Shown here: positions 7,476-15,400 of the stretch, one piece after another
Numbering within the stretch: the first letter of the stretch is position 1
Layout: each line of letters starts with the position of its first letter
Assembly (NCBI GenBank): GCA_035527455.1
Contig: DATLAN010000088.1
Span: 1 to 26,749 of the forward strand
Reading direction: 5' to 3'
Source: DATLAN01 sp035527455
GTDB taxonomy: Bacteria > Planctomycetota > Planctomycetia > Pirellulales > Thermoguttaceae
DNA length: 26,749 bases
The notes under the pieces: generated by a model
The model's input: the letters and a program-made list of their open reading frames with translations, nothing else
Databases searched by the model: none
What the model was told of the DNA's origin: nothing
Position numbers and translations under genes: made by a program

Positions 7476-10216
7476 TCGTCCCCATATTCCTGTTTGAAGT
7501 AGACGTTGTTCACGACGTAATTGACGGTGTGAATCGAGTCGCTGTCCGGGAAACTGATGGCGAAACCCATTACGGGACAGTCGCCTTCGACAAATTTTGG
7601 TTCGAGGGGATAGAGAAGCATAAGGCCGTTTGTCTTGGGACGCACTGCCCGGATGGCTAAGCCACTCGGTCGCCTGAGGGGTTCACCGCCTCCAGCACGC
7701 TGACTCTGTTCCAACGCTGCCCGCAATTGAGCATCTGTCAGATCGATGTGCTCATCGGTGGGACTGACAAGTCTTCGAACGCGGTAATAGCCGACTTCTT
7801 CGGGAGTAGGGCCTGTCGCAGGATGGTGTCGTCGACATATCAATCCGACAGTCTGGCCAGCAATGTCGCAAACTGTCCCATCGCTGGATGACACGAGTGC
7901 AACAGTCCACCTCCGAAGTTCGTCTGCATCATTGCAGATGCGGATGTACTTCGCCATCAGTTCTGGGACGACTTTCCTTGCCTTTGGATGGACCGAGACT
8001 CTGAGAAGGAAGTCGTCGACAACAGTGTCAGCAGGTACATCATTCCAAACTAGAGTGGGCCGGGATAGTCCACGCCGTCCGGTAGGGTCGCCAAGGATTT
8101 CCAGAAATCTGGTAACCGCCTCGTAATGTCGCTTGACGGCCTCCTCGTCCCGGTGAAAGAAGATCGTTTCGCTGATGTCGCCCCGATAGGAGAGGTTAAG
8201 CGGATAGCTGTTTCGCATCTTGACTTGACCAGTTACCAGCATGTCTGGATGCGATCGCACGCGAATTCCGAAGTCCTCGGGTGTTCCTCGTACGGAAGCC
8301 ATGGCATCGAAGAGTTGCCGTAGTTCCTCATCCGCTTCCGTAATGTGGGAATACCACTCGGCAAGTTCCCAGGATGTATACAGCCGGCATAGGTCAAGGT
8401 AGCCCGGTCGGTAGCCAAACCAGCGTCCCATCTGCATCAGCGTGTCATACATACGCGTTGCCCGAAGGTAGTAGCTCACGCTGAGTCCTTCCAAAGTCAA
8501 GCCACGCGAAAGCTTGTCTCCTCCTACGGCAATCACATTCAATCCGCCCGCAGCCTGCTCAGCGTAATCAAGGACGTCTTTGGCTGATCCGTTGATTAGC
8601 TTCACTTCGATTCGCGAGGCTGCTGCATAAAGGTTGCTGGCAACCTCCGCCCAAGCCACTTCCGGGCAGTCGTCAGCGTTGATCGATCGCGTTGTTGAAA
8701 CGAAATCATTCTCCCATAGTTCCCGCAGTTCCTCGACCAACTGACTCGACGAGTGCCCGTCTCCGTGTTTCAGTCGGAGGGTCAGGTTCTTCACTTCCTC
8801 CTCGATTTGCTGCCCCACTTGCTCCTGCACGGCGGTGAATCGTGTCACATGCACCAGCATCGAATTGTGTGCGTTTTCCTGGCCCCGGGCCTTCCGGGCA
8901 GCACATGTTAAAACAAACGCCCGGAGTGCTTCCCGGAGAGAAGCGGGGAGTACCCCTGGCACGAGATACTTGTTGTGCTTGTTCGGAATCCAATCTTGGA
9001 AGTCCCTAACACGACGCACAACGGGCAGTTCTGGTTGTGCCTCTGATCCAGTGTCTGGATCCGCAGCAAGTCCGAAAACACGAGCCGGGCCGATGTAGTT
9101 CGATGGTGTCGGCAAATTAACAATGAAGGCACGTGGAAAAAGGTCGGGGCCGTACCCGTCCGCGAACGCTTCTTCATGTATGTAGACATTGGCAAAAGGA
9201 GTCGCAGTATAGCCCACATATGCCGACTTCTCGAAGCTGCGGAGAAGTTCTCGAATGCGAGCGTTCGTTCGCGTAGGATCGTGATCCTTGAGCAATTGAC
9301 CGTCTTCGTCGATGGGAAGTTTCTTGGTGTCTATAGAGGCGTAGTCCGCTTCGTCGTCGATTACGAGCAACGGAATATCGGGAACGACTCTGCGACCTTG
9401 CTCGTCATCCGGTCTAGGGGCCGACCAAAGCACCCAGTTCAGCAGGTTCTTGAGAATCGTGACGTTCTTCTTGACAACAAAGAGCAACGGTCTGCTGCTT
9501 GGCGTAATAATGAATTGTTTGGCAAACGCCCTTCTAAAATCTCCCGTATCCGACCGATTCGTAACAGTGTCGGGAACCTGACAGCTGTTATCGAAGCGTG
9601 CGACACCGATAGGAGTACGTGATCCGCCAAGGCCCAACTGCAACTGAACACTATCGTGCCCAAGGAACCCTTCATCAAGTCGAAGCTGCGTTTGGCTACG
9701 CAGGCTGTTGTGCACTCCGGCCAGGACCACGATAAGCTGATAACCAGCATCAACTGCTTTGCAGATCAGGCCAGTGTAGTTAGACGTCTTCCCAGATTGA
9801 ACATTGCCAACGACGAGTCCCCGACGGTCCCAGGCACCGTCTCTTTTGGGATCTTCCAGAAACCCCAGGACGGTATCCACTCGCTCTTGAAGGCTGTTGA
9901 TTACTCTAGTTGGCCATCCCTTATCACCCGCAAGGAACGCGGCATATCGATTCCAATAGTCCCAGTCGATCCCCGAACGCCGCTGTGGCAACCAAGCTTG
10001 GTGATCGCTGTTGTCAAACAACTCGGTTCCAGTGCCAACCCATACATTGAAACGGGTCTCTAACGTCCGTACAAGCTCGTCCTCTCGATCAGCGATGGCC
10101 GGGAGCAGCCGGAGTGCTTTTCGGACCTGCTCGCGGATGTCGTCCCCCGCTGGGTGCTCCTGCGTACGGAGCAGGGCCGAAGCGATTTCTAGTGCCACAT
10201 TGAAGTCCGTAGGCAT
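7472..10216 (-). CDS. Z1 domain-containing superfamily II ATPase
   Basis: Z1 proteins are helicase-like ATPases linked to restriction systems. In the 914-aa product (residue numbers from this ATG) I see a Walker A-like GNVQSGKTSN (~137-146), Walker B LLVIDDEADYAS (~283-294), a motif III-like YVGYTATPFANV (~333-344), and motifs V/VI in GGDKLSRGLTLEG (~565-577) and MQMGRWFGYRPG (~594-605). This is the full set for a working motor. The C-terminal ~300 residues contain the Z1-type all-alpha and beta extension. The ATG at 10216 is preferred over an in-frame TTG at 10231 that overlaps the upstream stop; GAGG lies nine bases upstream. The gene starts 11 bases after the GHKL ATPase gene and overlaps DUF4420 by four bases, placing it in the operon core. 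Confidence 0.95.
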   Translation of the reverse strand: MPTDFNVALEIASALLRTQEHPAGDDIREQVRKALRLLPAIADREDELVRTLETRFNVWVGTGTELFDNSDHQAWLPQRRSGIDWDYWNRYAAFLAGDKGWPTRVINSLQERVDTVLGFLEDPKRDGAWDRRGLVVGNVQSGKTSNYTGLICKAVDAGYQLIVVLAGVHNSLRSQTQLRLDEGFLGHDSVQLQLGLGGSRTPIGVARFDNSCQVPDTVTNRSDTGDFRRAFAKQFIITPSSRPLLFVVKKNVTILKNLLNWVLWSAPRPDDEQGRRVVPDIPLLVIDDEADYASIDTKKLPIDEDGQLLKDHDPTRTNARIRELLRSFEKSAYVGYTATPFANVYIHEEAFADGYGPDLFPRAFIVNLPTPSNYIGPARVFGLAADPDTGSEAQPELPVVRRVRDFQDWIPNKHNKYLVPGVLPASLREALRAFVLTCAARKARGQENAHNSMLVHVTRFTAVQEQVGQQIEEEVKNLTLRLKHGDGHSSSQLVEELRELWENDFVSTTRSINADDCPEVAWAEVASNLYAAASRIEVKLINGSAKDVLDYAEQAAGGLNVIAVGGDKLSRGLTLEGLSVSYYLRATRMYDTLMQMGRWFGYRPGYLDLCRLYTSWELAEWYSHITEADEELRQLFDAMASVRGTPEDFGIRVRSHPDMLVTGQVKMRNSYPLNLSYRGDISETIFFHRDEEAVKRHYEAVTRFLEILGDPTGRRGLSRPTLVWNDVPADTVVDDFLLRVSVHPKARKVVPELMAKYIRICNDADELRRWTVALVSSSDGTVCDIAGQTVGLICRRHHPATGPTPEEVGYYRVRRLVSPTDEHIDLTDAQLRAALEQSQRAGGGEPLRRPSGLAIRAVRPKTNGLMLLYPLEPKFVEGDCPVMGFAISFPDSDSIHTVNYVVNNVYFKQEYGDE

Positions 10217-10227
10217 AAGGCACTTCC

Positions 10228-11739
10228 TCAACTCTCTTTGTCTTTCAACGTCGCAACGATATGCGGATAGTCAGCAAACGCATCCATAGCCAGGACGCGG
10301 CATCGAGCCTCACGGACGGAGAATCCATCCTCCCTGAATACACGGAACACTTCGGTCATGATTTCGACGAGTTCCTTCTCCCTGACATGCTCGAATGGTC
10401 GGCCGTGATCGTCTGGGGCATCGGACTTGTCTAGCCAGATCTGTTCAACTGGCACGGTCTCTTCGAGTAGCCTCAAAAGCGATTTGACTGCTGATCTGTG
10501 CTCTTCGGGGACAGCTAACGCCCGGTGCACCATCGGATGTTGCCGATTTATAGCATAGAAGTTCTTCTGCCCACGCTTCACCGGTTTCCACGCAAACACG
10601 TGCGGTTGAGATGATTTGCGGGCGAGAGTCTTTCCCCGATGCCGGTAGACTTCAACGGCTCGCTTCCGTGTCAAGTCTGCAATGCGTTTCAAATCTTTGC
10701 GGATTGCTGCCGGAGGGCGTGCGTGGGACTTCTTTACGTCAATACTCCAGTCGCCGTCGATCGAGTTAGGTATATCGATCTGAAGACGTGCGAGTTTGTA
10801 GTGCTCTTCCTTCGCAAAGCCGAAGCCCAGCCAATCGCCTGGCACCAACAACCGCTTATTCCGGTAGACGTAAAAGCCCTGGTGAGCATTCCAACCCCTT
10901 GGGCCGGCAGCAGCTTGAAACAGGTCCTTGTCGAGCTTGTCATGGTGGGGTAAAACGAACGCCGAAATCTTTATCGAGGCTCCCTTGAATTGAAGGCGTT
11001 CTGATTGCACTTGTTGGGTTGCGGGATGGTCCTCCAGGAAGGGACTCCACGGTGCCACAAGGTTGTGTTTCTCGGTTCCGTTGATGTAGATGCGAAGAGG
11101 ACGCGATCCAGACATGAACCGGTGAAAGACCATGGCGAGATACTTTTCGACGTCGTCGACCATTTCGAGGAAACGATGCTTAGACTTCTCGTCCTCTGCA
11201 TCAGTATCCGCAACCAGCCGGTCGAGTGATTCCCATAGTACGACGGTTCCGCATGGACGATTATCTAGTTCGGAGATACGACCGATTGTGTCCGGGTCGA
11301 TGTCACTGAGCAGTCTCCATTCGTCTGTCTCATTCACATAGTCCAGATCCCAACATCTGGTAGACCTTCGCCCATCCTTGGGTCGCGATCGGACGGTAAG
11401 GCGACGACACTGCGAGAAGGATGCCGTCTTGAGCCCCAAGCCGAATCTGCCAAGGTCAGAAGGGTCACGCTCGTCCAAGGGGTTTTGGGTGCCTGGCCTC
11501 ATCGCGTTGACCAGTTGCTTCAGCGTCATGCCGCAGCCATCATCTGCAATGGAGATGCAGGAAGCGGCCCCGTTCCAGACGAAATCGATCCATGTTTTCC
11601 GGGCACCGGCTGAGATACTGTTGTCAACGAGATCAGCTATTGCCGCGGGCAGCGTGTAGCCGAACGCTCGAAGCGACTCAATCATCGCGGCAGCTCGGGG
11701 TTCGACTATGTCGTATTTCGAGTTAATACGTGTGCCCAT
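10228..11739 (-). CDS. MutL/MORC-like GHKL ATPase
   Basis: The 503-aa product has a Bergerat (GHKL) ATP-binding fold at the N-terminus. The helix is AIADLVDNSISAGA, motif II IADDGCGM (residues ~64-71), and motif III GRFGLGLKTAS (~97-107). The fold is that of Hsp90, MutL and MORC proteins, which dimerise upon ATP binding and clamp DNA. At the position of the usual catalytic Glu (as in MutL KELVENS) there is Asp (A-D-LVDNS), so hydrolysis may be slow or altered. A middle S5-like domain includes KKSHARPPAAIRKDLKRIADL. ATG at 11739 is chosen; an in-frame GTG at 11760 is the alternative. It probably acts as the sensor/clamp subunit of the defence locus. Confidence 0.92.
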   Translation of the reverse strand: MGTRINSKYDIVEPRAAAMIESLRAFGYTLPAAIADLVDNSISAGARKTWIDFVWNGAASCISIADDGCGMTLKQLVNAMRPGTQNPLDERDPSDLGRFGLGLKTASFSQCRRLTVRSRPKDGRRSTRCWDLDYVNETDEWRLLSDIDPDTIGRISELDNRPCGTVVLWESLDRLVADTDAEDEKSKHRFLEMVDDVEKYLAMVFHRFMSGSRPLRIYINGTEKHNLVAPWSPFLEDHPATQQVQSERLQFKGASIKISAFVLPHHDKLDKDLFQAAAGPRGWNAHQGFYVYRNKRLLVPGDWLGFGFAKEEHYKLARLQIDIPNSIDGDWSIDVKKSHARPPAAIRKDLKRIADLTRKRAVEVYRHRGKTLARKSSQPHVFAWKPVKRGQKNFYAINRQHPMVHRALAVPEEHRSAVKSLLRLLEETVPVEQIWLDKSDAPDDHGRPFEHVREKELVEIMTEVFRVFREDGFSVREARCRVLAMDAFADYPHIVATLKDKES

Positions 11740-11780
11740 GCCTTCGGTCCACTTCTTCACTGACTCGGGTCGGCCTAGTT

Positions 11781-11993
11781 CTATCTGGGTTTCCGTCGAT
11801 TTCTTCTGGAAGACTGCTCCGTCTGCCTTAGCAGTGCCTCCAGGTCACTGACCTTGAAAAGCCGGTAGTTGTTCACGGGATGCCGGTACTCGGGGATCTT
11901 GCCGGCCCGGCCCCAGTTGCGGAGCGTGTTTCGGCAGACGCCAAGATAGTCCGCCGCTTCCGCGATCCGCAGGTATTCAGCCAATTTGGGCAT
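11781..11993 (-). CDS. Excisionase/MerR-type helix-turn-helix protein, 70 aa
   Basis: The product begins MPKLAEYLRIAEAADYLGV and carries the HTH pattern of MerR-N/excisionase proteins: RIAEAADYLGVCRNTLRNW (helix-turn-helix), then a GKIPEYRHPVNNYRLFK wing and SDLEALL. ATG at 11993 is chosen because AAGGAGG lies eight bases upstream. The longer open frame back to 12245 has no such signal. It is the first gene of the defence operon. HTH proteins of this NNYRL type commonly sit next to DNA methyltransferase and restriction genes. It could be a control protein for expression. An excisionase role is less likely because no intact integrase is nearby. Confidence 0.85.
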   Translation of the reverse strand: MPKLAEYLRIAEAADYLGVCRNTLRNWGRAGKIPEYRHPVNNYRLFKVSDLEALLRQTEQSSRRNRRKPR

Positions 11994-12048
11994 CGGTCCC
12001 CTCCTTGGTGGGTCCATGGGCTGGTTCAGTCCTACAATGGCACACCTT

Positions 12049-12059
12049 ACCAAATTGGT
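12049..12059. promoter_or_regulatory. Candidate operator palindrome
   Basis: ACCAAATTGGT reads as a 5-1-5 inverted repeat, centred about 60 bases upstream of the HTH gene start. Its place just ahead of a small DNA-binding protein that leads an operon fits an autoregulatory site. The repeat is short and could arise by chance. Confidence 0.25.
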
Positions 12060-12405
12060 GCATGAATGAGAAGTACCTCGACAGGATGAAAGCTTCGTCC
12101 AGGCCATCGCCGGCTGGGGTGAGGAAGGGGCGTTTGACCACATCGGATTGCCCAGAAGCGATATTTGAACCGTTGCCTGCCCGGCCGATCCGAACATGGT
12201 CATTTCCCCGCGGTTCAGCCAATACACCGGCAGCCCGAGCCTCATCTTCGGTTTTCAGCGGGTATAATGACTTCTGGACTGCCCGGCTTTGGCCGCATCG
12301 GGCTGGCGATTGGTTCGGCCGTGAGCAGAAAGGCCGTGACACAGGCCAACGTCGGGCCACGTGGGCGGAGGATTCCCGCAACGCGGCGACCGCCGCAAGA
12401 CACCC

Positions 12406-12429
12406 CACCACCGGCCTATTTTGGTGGTG
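12406..12429 (-). terminator. Candidate 3' hairpin of the dockerin/lipase gene
   Basis: CACCACC (12406-12412) pairs perfectly with GGTGGTG (12423-12429) around a 10-base A/T-containing loop. It lies 30 bases past the stop codon of the minus-strand 1502-aa gene. There is no downstream U-run in the minus-strand transcript, so it is at best an atypical terminator or an RNA-stability hairpin. Confidence 0.35.
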
Positions 12430-12458
12430 AAAACTGAACGGCACCACTGTCGGCACCT

Positions 12459-15400
12459 TCACTGCCAATACGTAGCCAGCAGCTTGTCCACGGTCTCCGC
12501 AGCCGCGTTACGCGATCTCGCAGGCCGGCTCCATGGCGAAACTGGCTCGTGCTCGGCAATCCAAGCTAGTTCACTCAGCACGGCTTCCGTCCTCACATCC
12601 GCTGGCACCAGTGACTGCCGAGGGCTCGAAAGGTCGATCAGTTCCAAGGCGTCCAGAAAGCTCGTCTGGTTATTCCGGGCCAGCAGCACGTCGGTGGCGT
12701 TTACGCGCCCGTCGCGATTGAAGTCGTAGGGAGAGTCGATCGGTGCGGGGTTGAGGAAGTTGTGGGGGTTGTTCCGCGTCAACAGCAGATCGGCCACGGT
12801 CACCCGCGCGTCCGCCGCTGAGTTACCCGTCTCGCCCACGGCGTTGCCGAAGTAGAACACGTCATCCTCAGCCAACCCCAACCGCTCGGCCAGCACGGTG
12901 ACTTGCAGCCACGCGTTTCGGATCTGGCCATCTTCCCAGACAATCGTAATCCGATCCGCCCCGTCCGTCCCCGAATCCTCTCGCACGGTGATCGTCGGCG
13001 TTGGAGCCGACTCCCAATCCCCCAGCGTGTCATCGTTGCCGACGTGGAACCGGAAATCCTCGGCCTCGGGTGTCACCTCGGCAGGCAGGTTTGCAACGTC
13101 AACCATGATCCCATTGATGCCGCGGTGGTAGTTGGTGTAGTTGCTCGCCGAAACTATCTCGCTCGGCAGAAGGGCCGCCTTGTCGTTGGCGATCGCCACG
13201 TCGTCGTCGATGCCCGCCCCCGAATCTTGCCCGTCGAAGGCAGAGTTGTTGTAGAACACGTGCCGCTCAGCCACCCACGCGCGATCCGTAATCCGCGTGG
13301 GCGAATCTGCATACGCGAACACCGGCGGGTTGTTTTCGTCGATGATCCGTGCATAGACATAATACTCACCGGCCGCCACGCCCGACGTGTCCCACGTATA
13401 TTTGACCGGCCCGTCCGATTCGACCAGACCGTCGGCAATCATGATCCCGTCGAAGCCTTGGGCGTCCGTATCGTAGAACAGGGCGATCCGGGCCTCCGAA
13501 TCGGCGTCGAAGGCCTCCAGTTGGATCTGCACCGGCTCGCGCAACAGCCCATCGCTTACGCCGACCACGGCGACCGAGGGCATGGAGTCCTGGACCATCG
13601 CGGCCAGGTCGGCGGCGCCGAGATCGGTGGCGTCGCTGAGCGTGACCAGCCAGGTGCCCGCCTCCGGGGCGTCGACTCGCACCGCCTTTCTGCGGTCATT
13701 GGTCAGTTCGGCGACGATCGTCATCGACGGATCGGCTTCGATGTCGGTTTCGCTGAGGACTGTTCCCGAGGGTAACTGCAATTCCAACGCCGCCGACGCC
13801 GAGGCGTCTTCCCACTCGGCCACGAACAGCGTCCAGTCCGTCCCCGGCGGAATGACGTACGACTCGCTGTACGACGTTCCCTCGTCCGCGGGCAGCGGCA
13901 CACCGGGGGCGCCCTGCTGCTGAAGCGCGTCGATCTCCCGCGCGCCCAGCAGGTTGGGCCGTCGGCCGTCGAACCAGACCTGCAAGCCTAACTCCAAACG
14001 GCCGATCGATCCCCAGGCCGCCACAAAATCGTCCGAGTTGTCCAGGTTGTTGACGAAGTTCAACAGGAACTGTCCGCTCGCGATCTGCGTGCCACCGATC
14101 CAGGGCACCGCGTCGGGAATGGAGATTGCCGCCGCGCCTTGGACGGCCAGGTCCAGTGCCGCTCCCACCCGGAGGGTGTTGCTCGCCGTGATGAACCCGT
14201 CGAGAACGTCGAGCGTCCCGCCGACGCTCAACTCGCCGCGCCGCCAGTCCAGTTGGGCCGTGCCGTTCACGGTCAACAGGCTGCCCAATAACGCCAGTTG
14301 CCCGTGGACCTCCAGGTGGTCGCGGTCCATCACGCCGCCGAAGTCCATGCCGACCAGTTCGACCAGACGGTTGGCCGTAAACGATCCGCCCAACCACGAA
14401 GGCAAGTCGATGTTGATGGCGTCGCCCAGGTCGATCGACAGACCGCCGTCGAAGCGGAGCATGGGCGGCTGGCCGCCGTCAACCGTCAGACTGAAATGCG
14501 GATCTACCTTAATCGTTGTCAATTCGCAAAGATCGTGGGCACGCTCGCCCAGTTCGAGAACCAGTTTTCCCGTCGCATCCACCGTCCATTTGAACAGGGC
14601 TTTCCCCCAATCGATCGCTCGCAGTGCCCGCCCGACGAGCTGCCGGGCGGCTTCCGTCGTGTCCCGACGCTTCAGCAACGCGGGCACCGGCACCAACGGA
14701 GCGACGCAGGGCTGCAACACTGCCAGACTTTTCAGCCCCACGTCCGCCCCCAGCAGCCAAGCCCGATAGTCGCTGTCGGTATGACAATACGCCCCACTGT
14801 TCAATGCGTCGATCGAGTATGACTGCAGTGAGACGTCGGAGGGCCGGTAGCGACGATTGCCGTCACTATCAAGCACGCTCGGCACCAGCAGGGGCAACAG
14901 GTGTTTGTTGATCAGGTTCCAGTCGGAGAACGAGGCCATTTTGACTTCACCATTTACTCCACCGTCAATAAAGGCCTCGCCCGCCATGCTGACCAGGTCG
15001 CCGTTGACGATGTAGTGCGTCACCTGGTTGGCGTTGGCGGGGACGAACCGGTCGGCGTAGGTCCGGCTGATGCCCGGCGAGTTGAAGGTCACCAGTTGGT
15101 CGATCTGCCCTCCGGCCGACGTAAAGGCGGCGGCGATCCATTGGCCGAGCGCGCCGCCCAGGCTGTGGCCCACGATGTCGGCCGGCACATCCAGGGTGCT
15201 CAGCCAACTGGAGACCTTCGACCAGTTGGCCGTGAACTGTCGATATCCTACGCCGCGAGAGTCAAAGTTTGCCTCCCAATCAAGAGCAGACAATAAGTCT
15301 GTACCCCGGATCACCAGCGCCGGGCCGTAGGCGTCGGAAAGCAGGCCCAAGCCATAGAAGCCCCGCGTACCGTCGAACACCTTGTCCACGGTGTACCCAA

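Larger units (their letters stand above)
2434..11993 (-). other. MORC/Z1/DUF4420/AIPR defence locus with methyltransferase and Vsr (Mza-like)
   Basis: Eight minus-strand genes run from 11993 down to 2434. Spacings are short: 41 or 20 bases (depending on the ATPase start) between the HTH and ATPase genes, 11 between the ATPase and Z1 genes, a 4-base ATGA overlap between Z1 and DUF4420, 3 bases between DUF4420 and AIPR, 125 between AIPR and the methyltransferase, 12 between the methyltransferase and the winged-helix gene, and about 120 before Vsr. Linkage of a MutL/MORC-type GHKL ATPase, a Z1 ATPase, DUF4420 and AIPR to a cytosine methyltransferase and Vsr is a known arrangement from comparative genomics of restriction systems. 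The core four families are those of the Mza anti-phage system. All eight frames are intact, so the locus could be functional. Target specificity and trigger cannot be read from sequence. Confidence 0.85.
11994..12458. other. Intergenic region upstream of the defence operon
   Basis: Overlapping open frames exist on both strands here, but none has a recognisable motif or convincing ribosome site, so I call no gene. The minus-strand promoter for the defence operon should lie here, yet I cannot point to a clear -35/-10 pair. The region contains a small palindrome (12049-12059) and a hairpin close to the end of the neighbouring gene (12406-12429). Confidence 0.5.

Noticed and set aside
12263..12268. 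Perfect TATAAT on the plus strand
   Set aside because: No matching -35 element at a suitable distance and no plausible plus-strand gene downstream, so it is probably chance.
11977..12468. Long overlapping open frames on both strands in the gap upstream of the defence operon
   Set aside because: No recognisable domains and no ribosome sites; high-GC planctomycete DNA gives many spurious open frames.
12903..13775. A 290-codon plus-strand frame opposite the dockerin gene
   Set aside because: It is a mirror frame of the strongly supported 1502-aa gene, and its His/Arg/Val-rich product has no domain pattern.
13696..14397. 233-codon Arg/Gly-rich minus-strand frame inside the dockerin gene
   Set aside because: Low-complexity Arg/Gly/Pro composition typical of a shifted frame in GC-rich DNA; it overlaps the real gene on the same strand.
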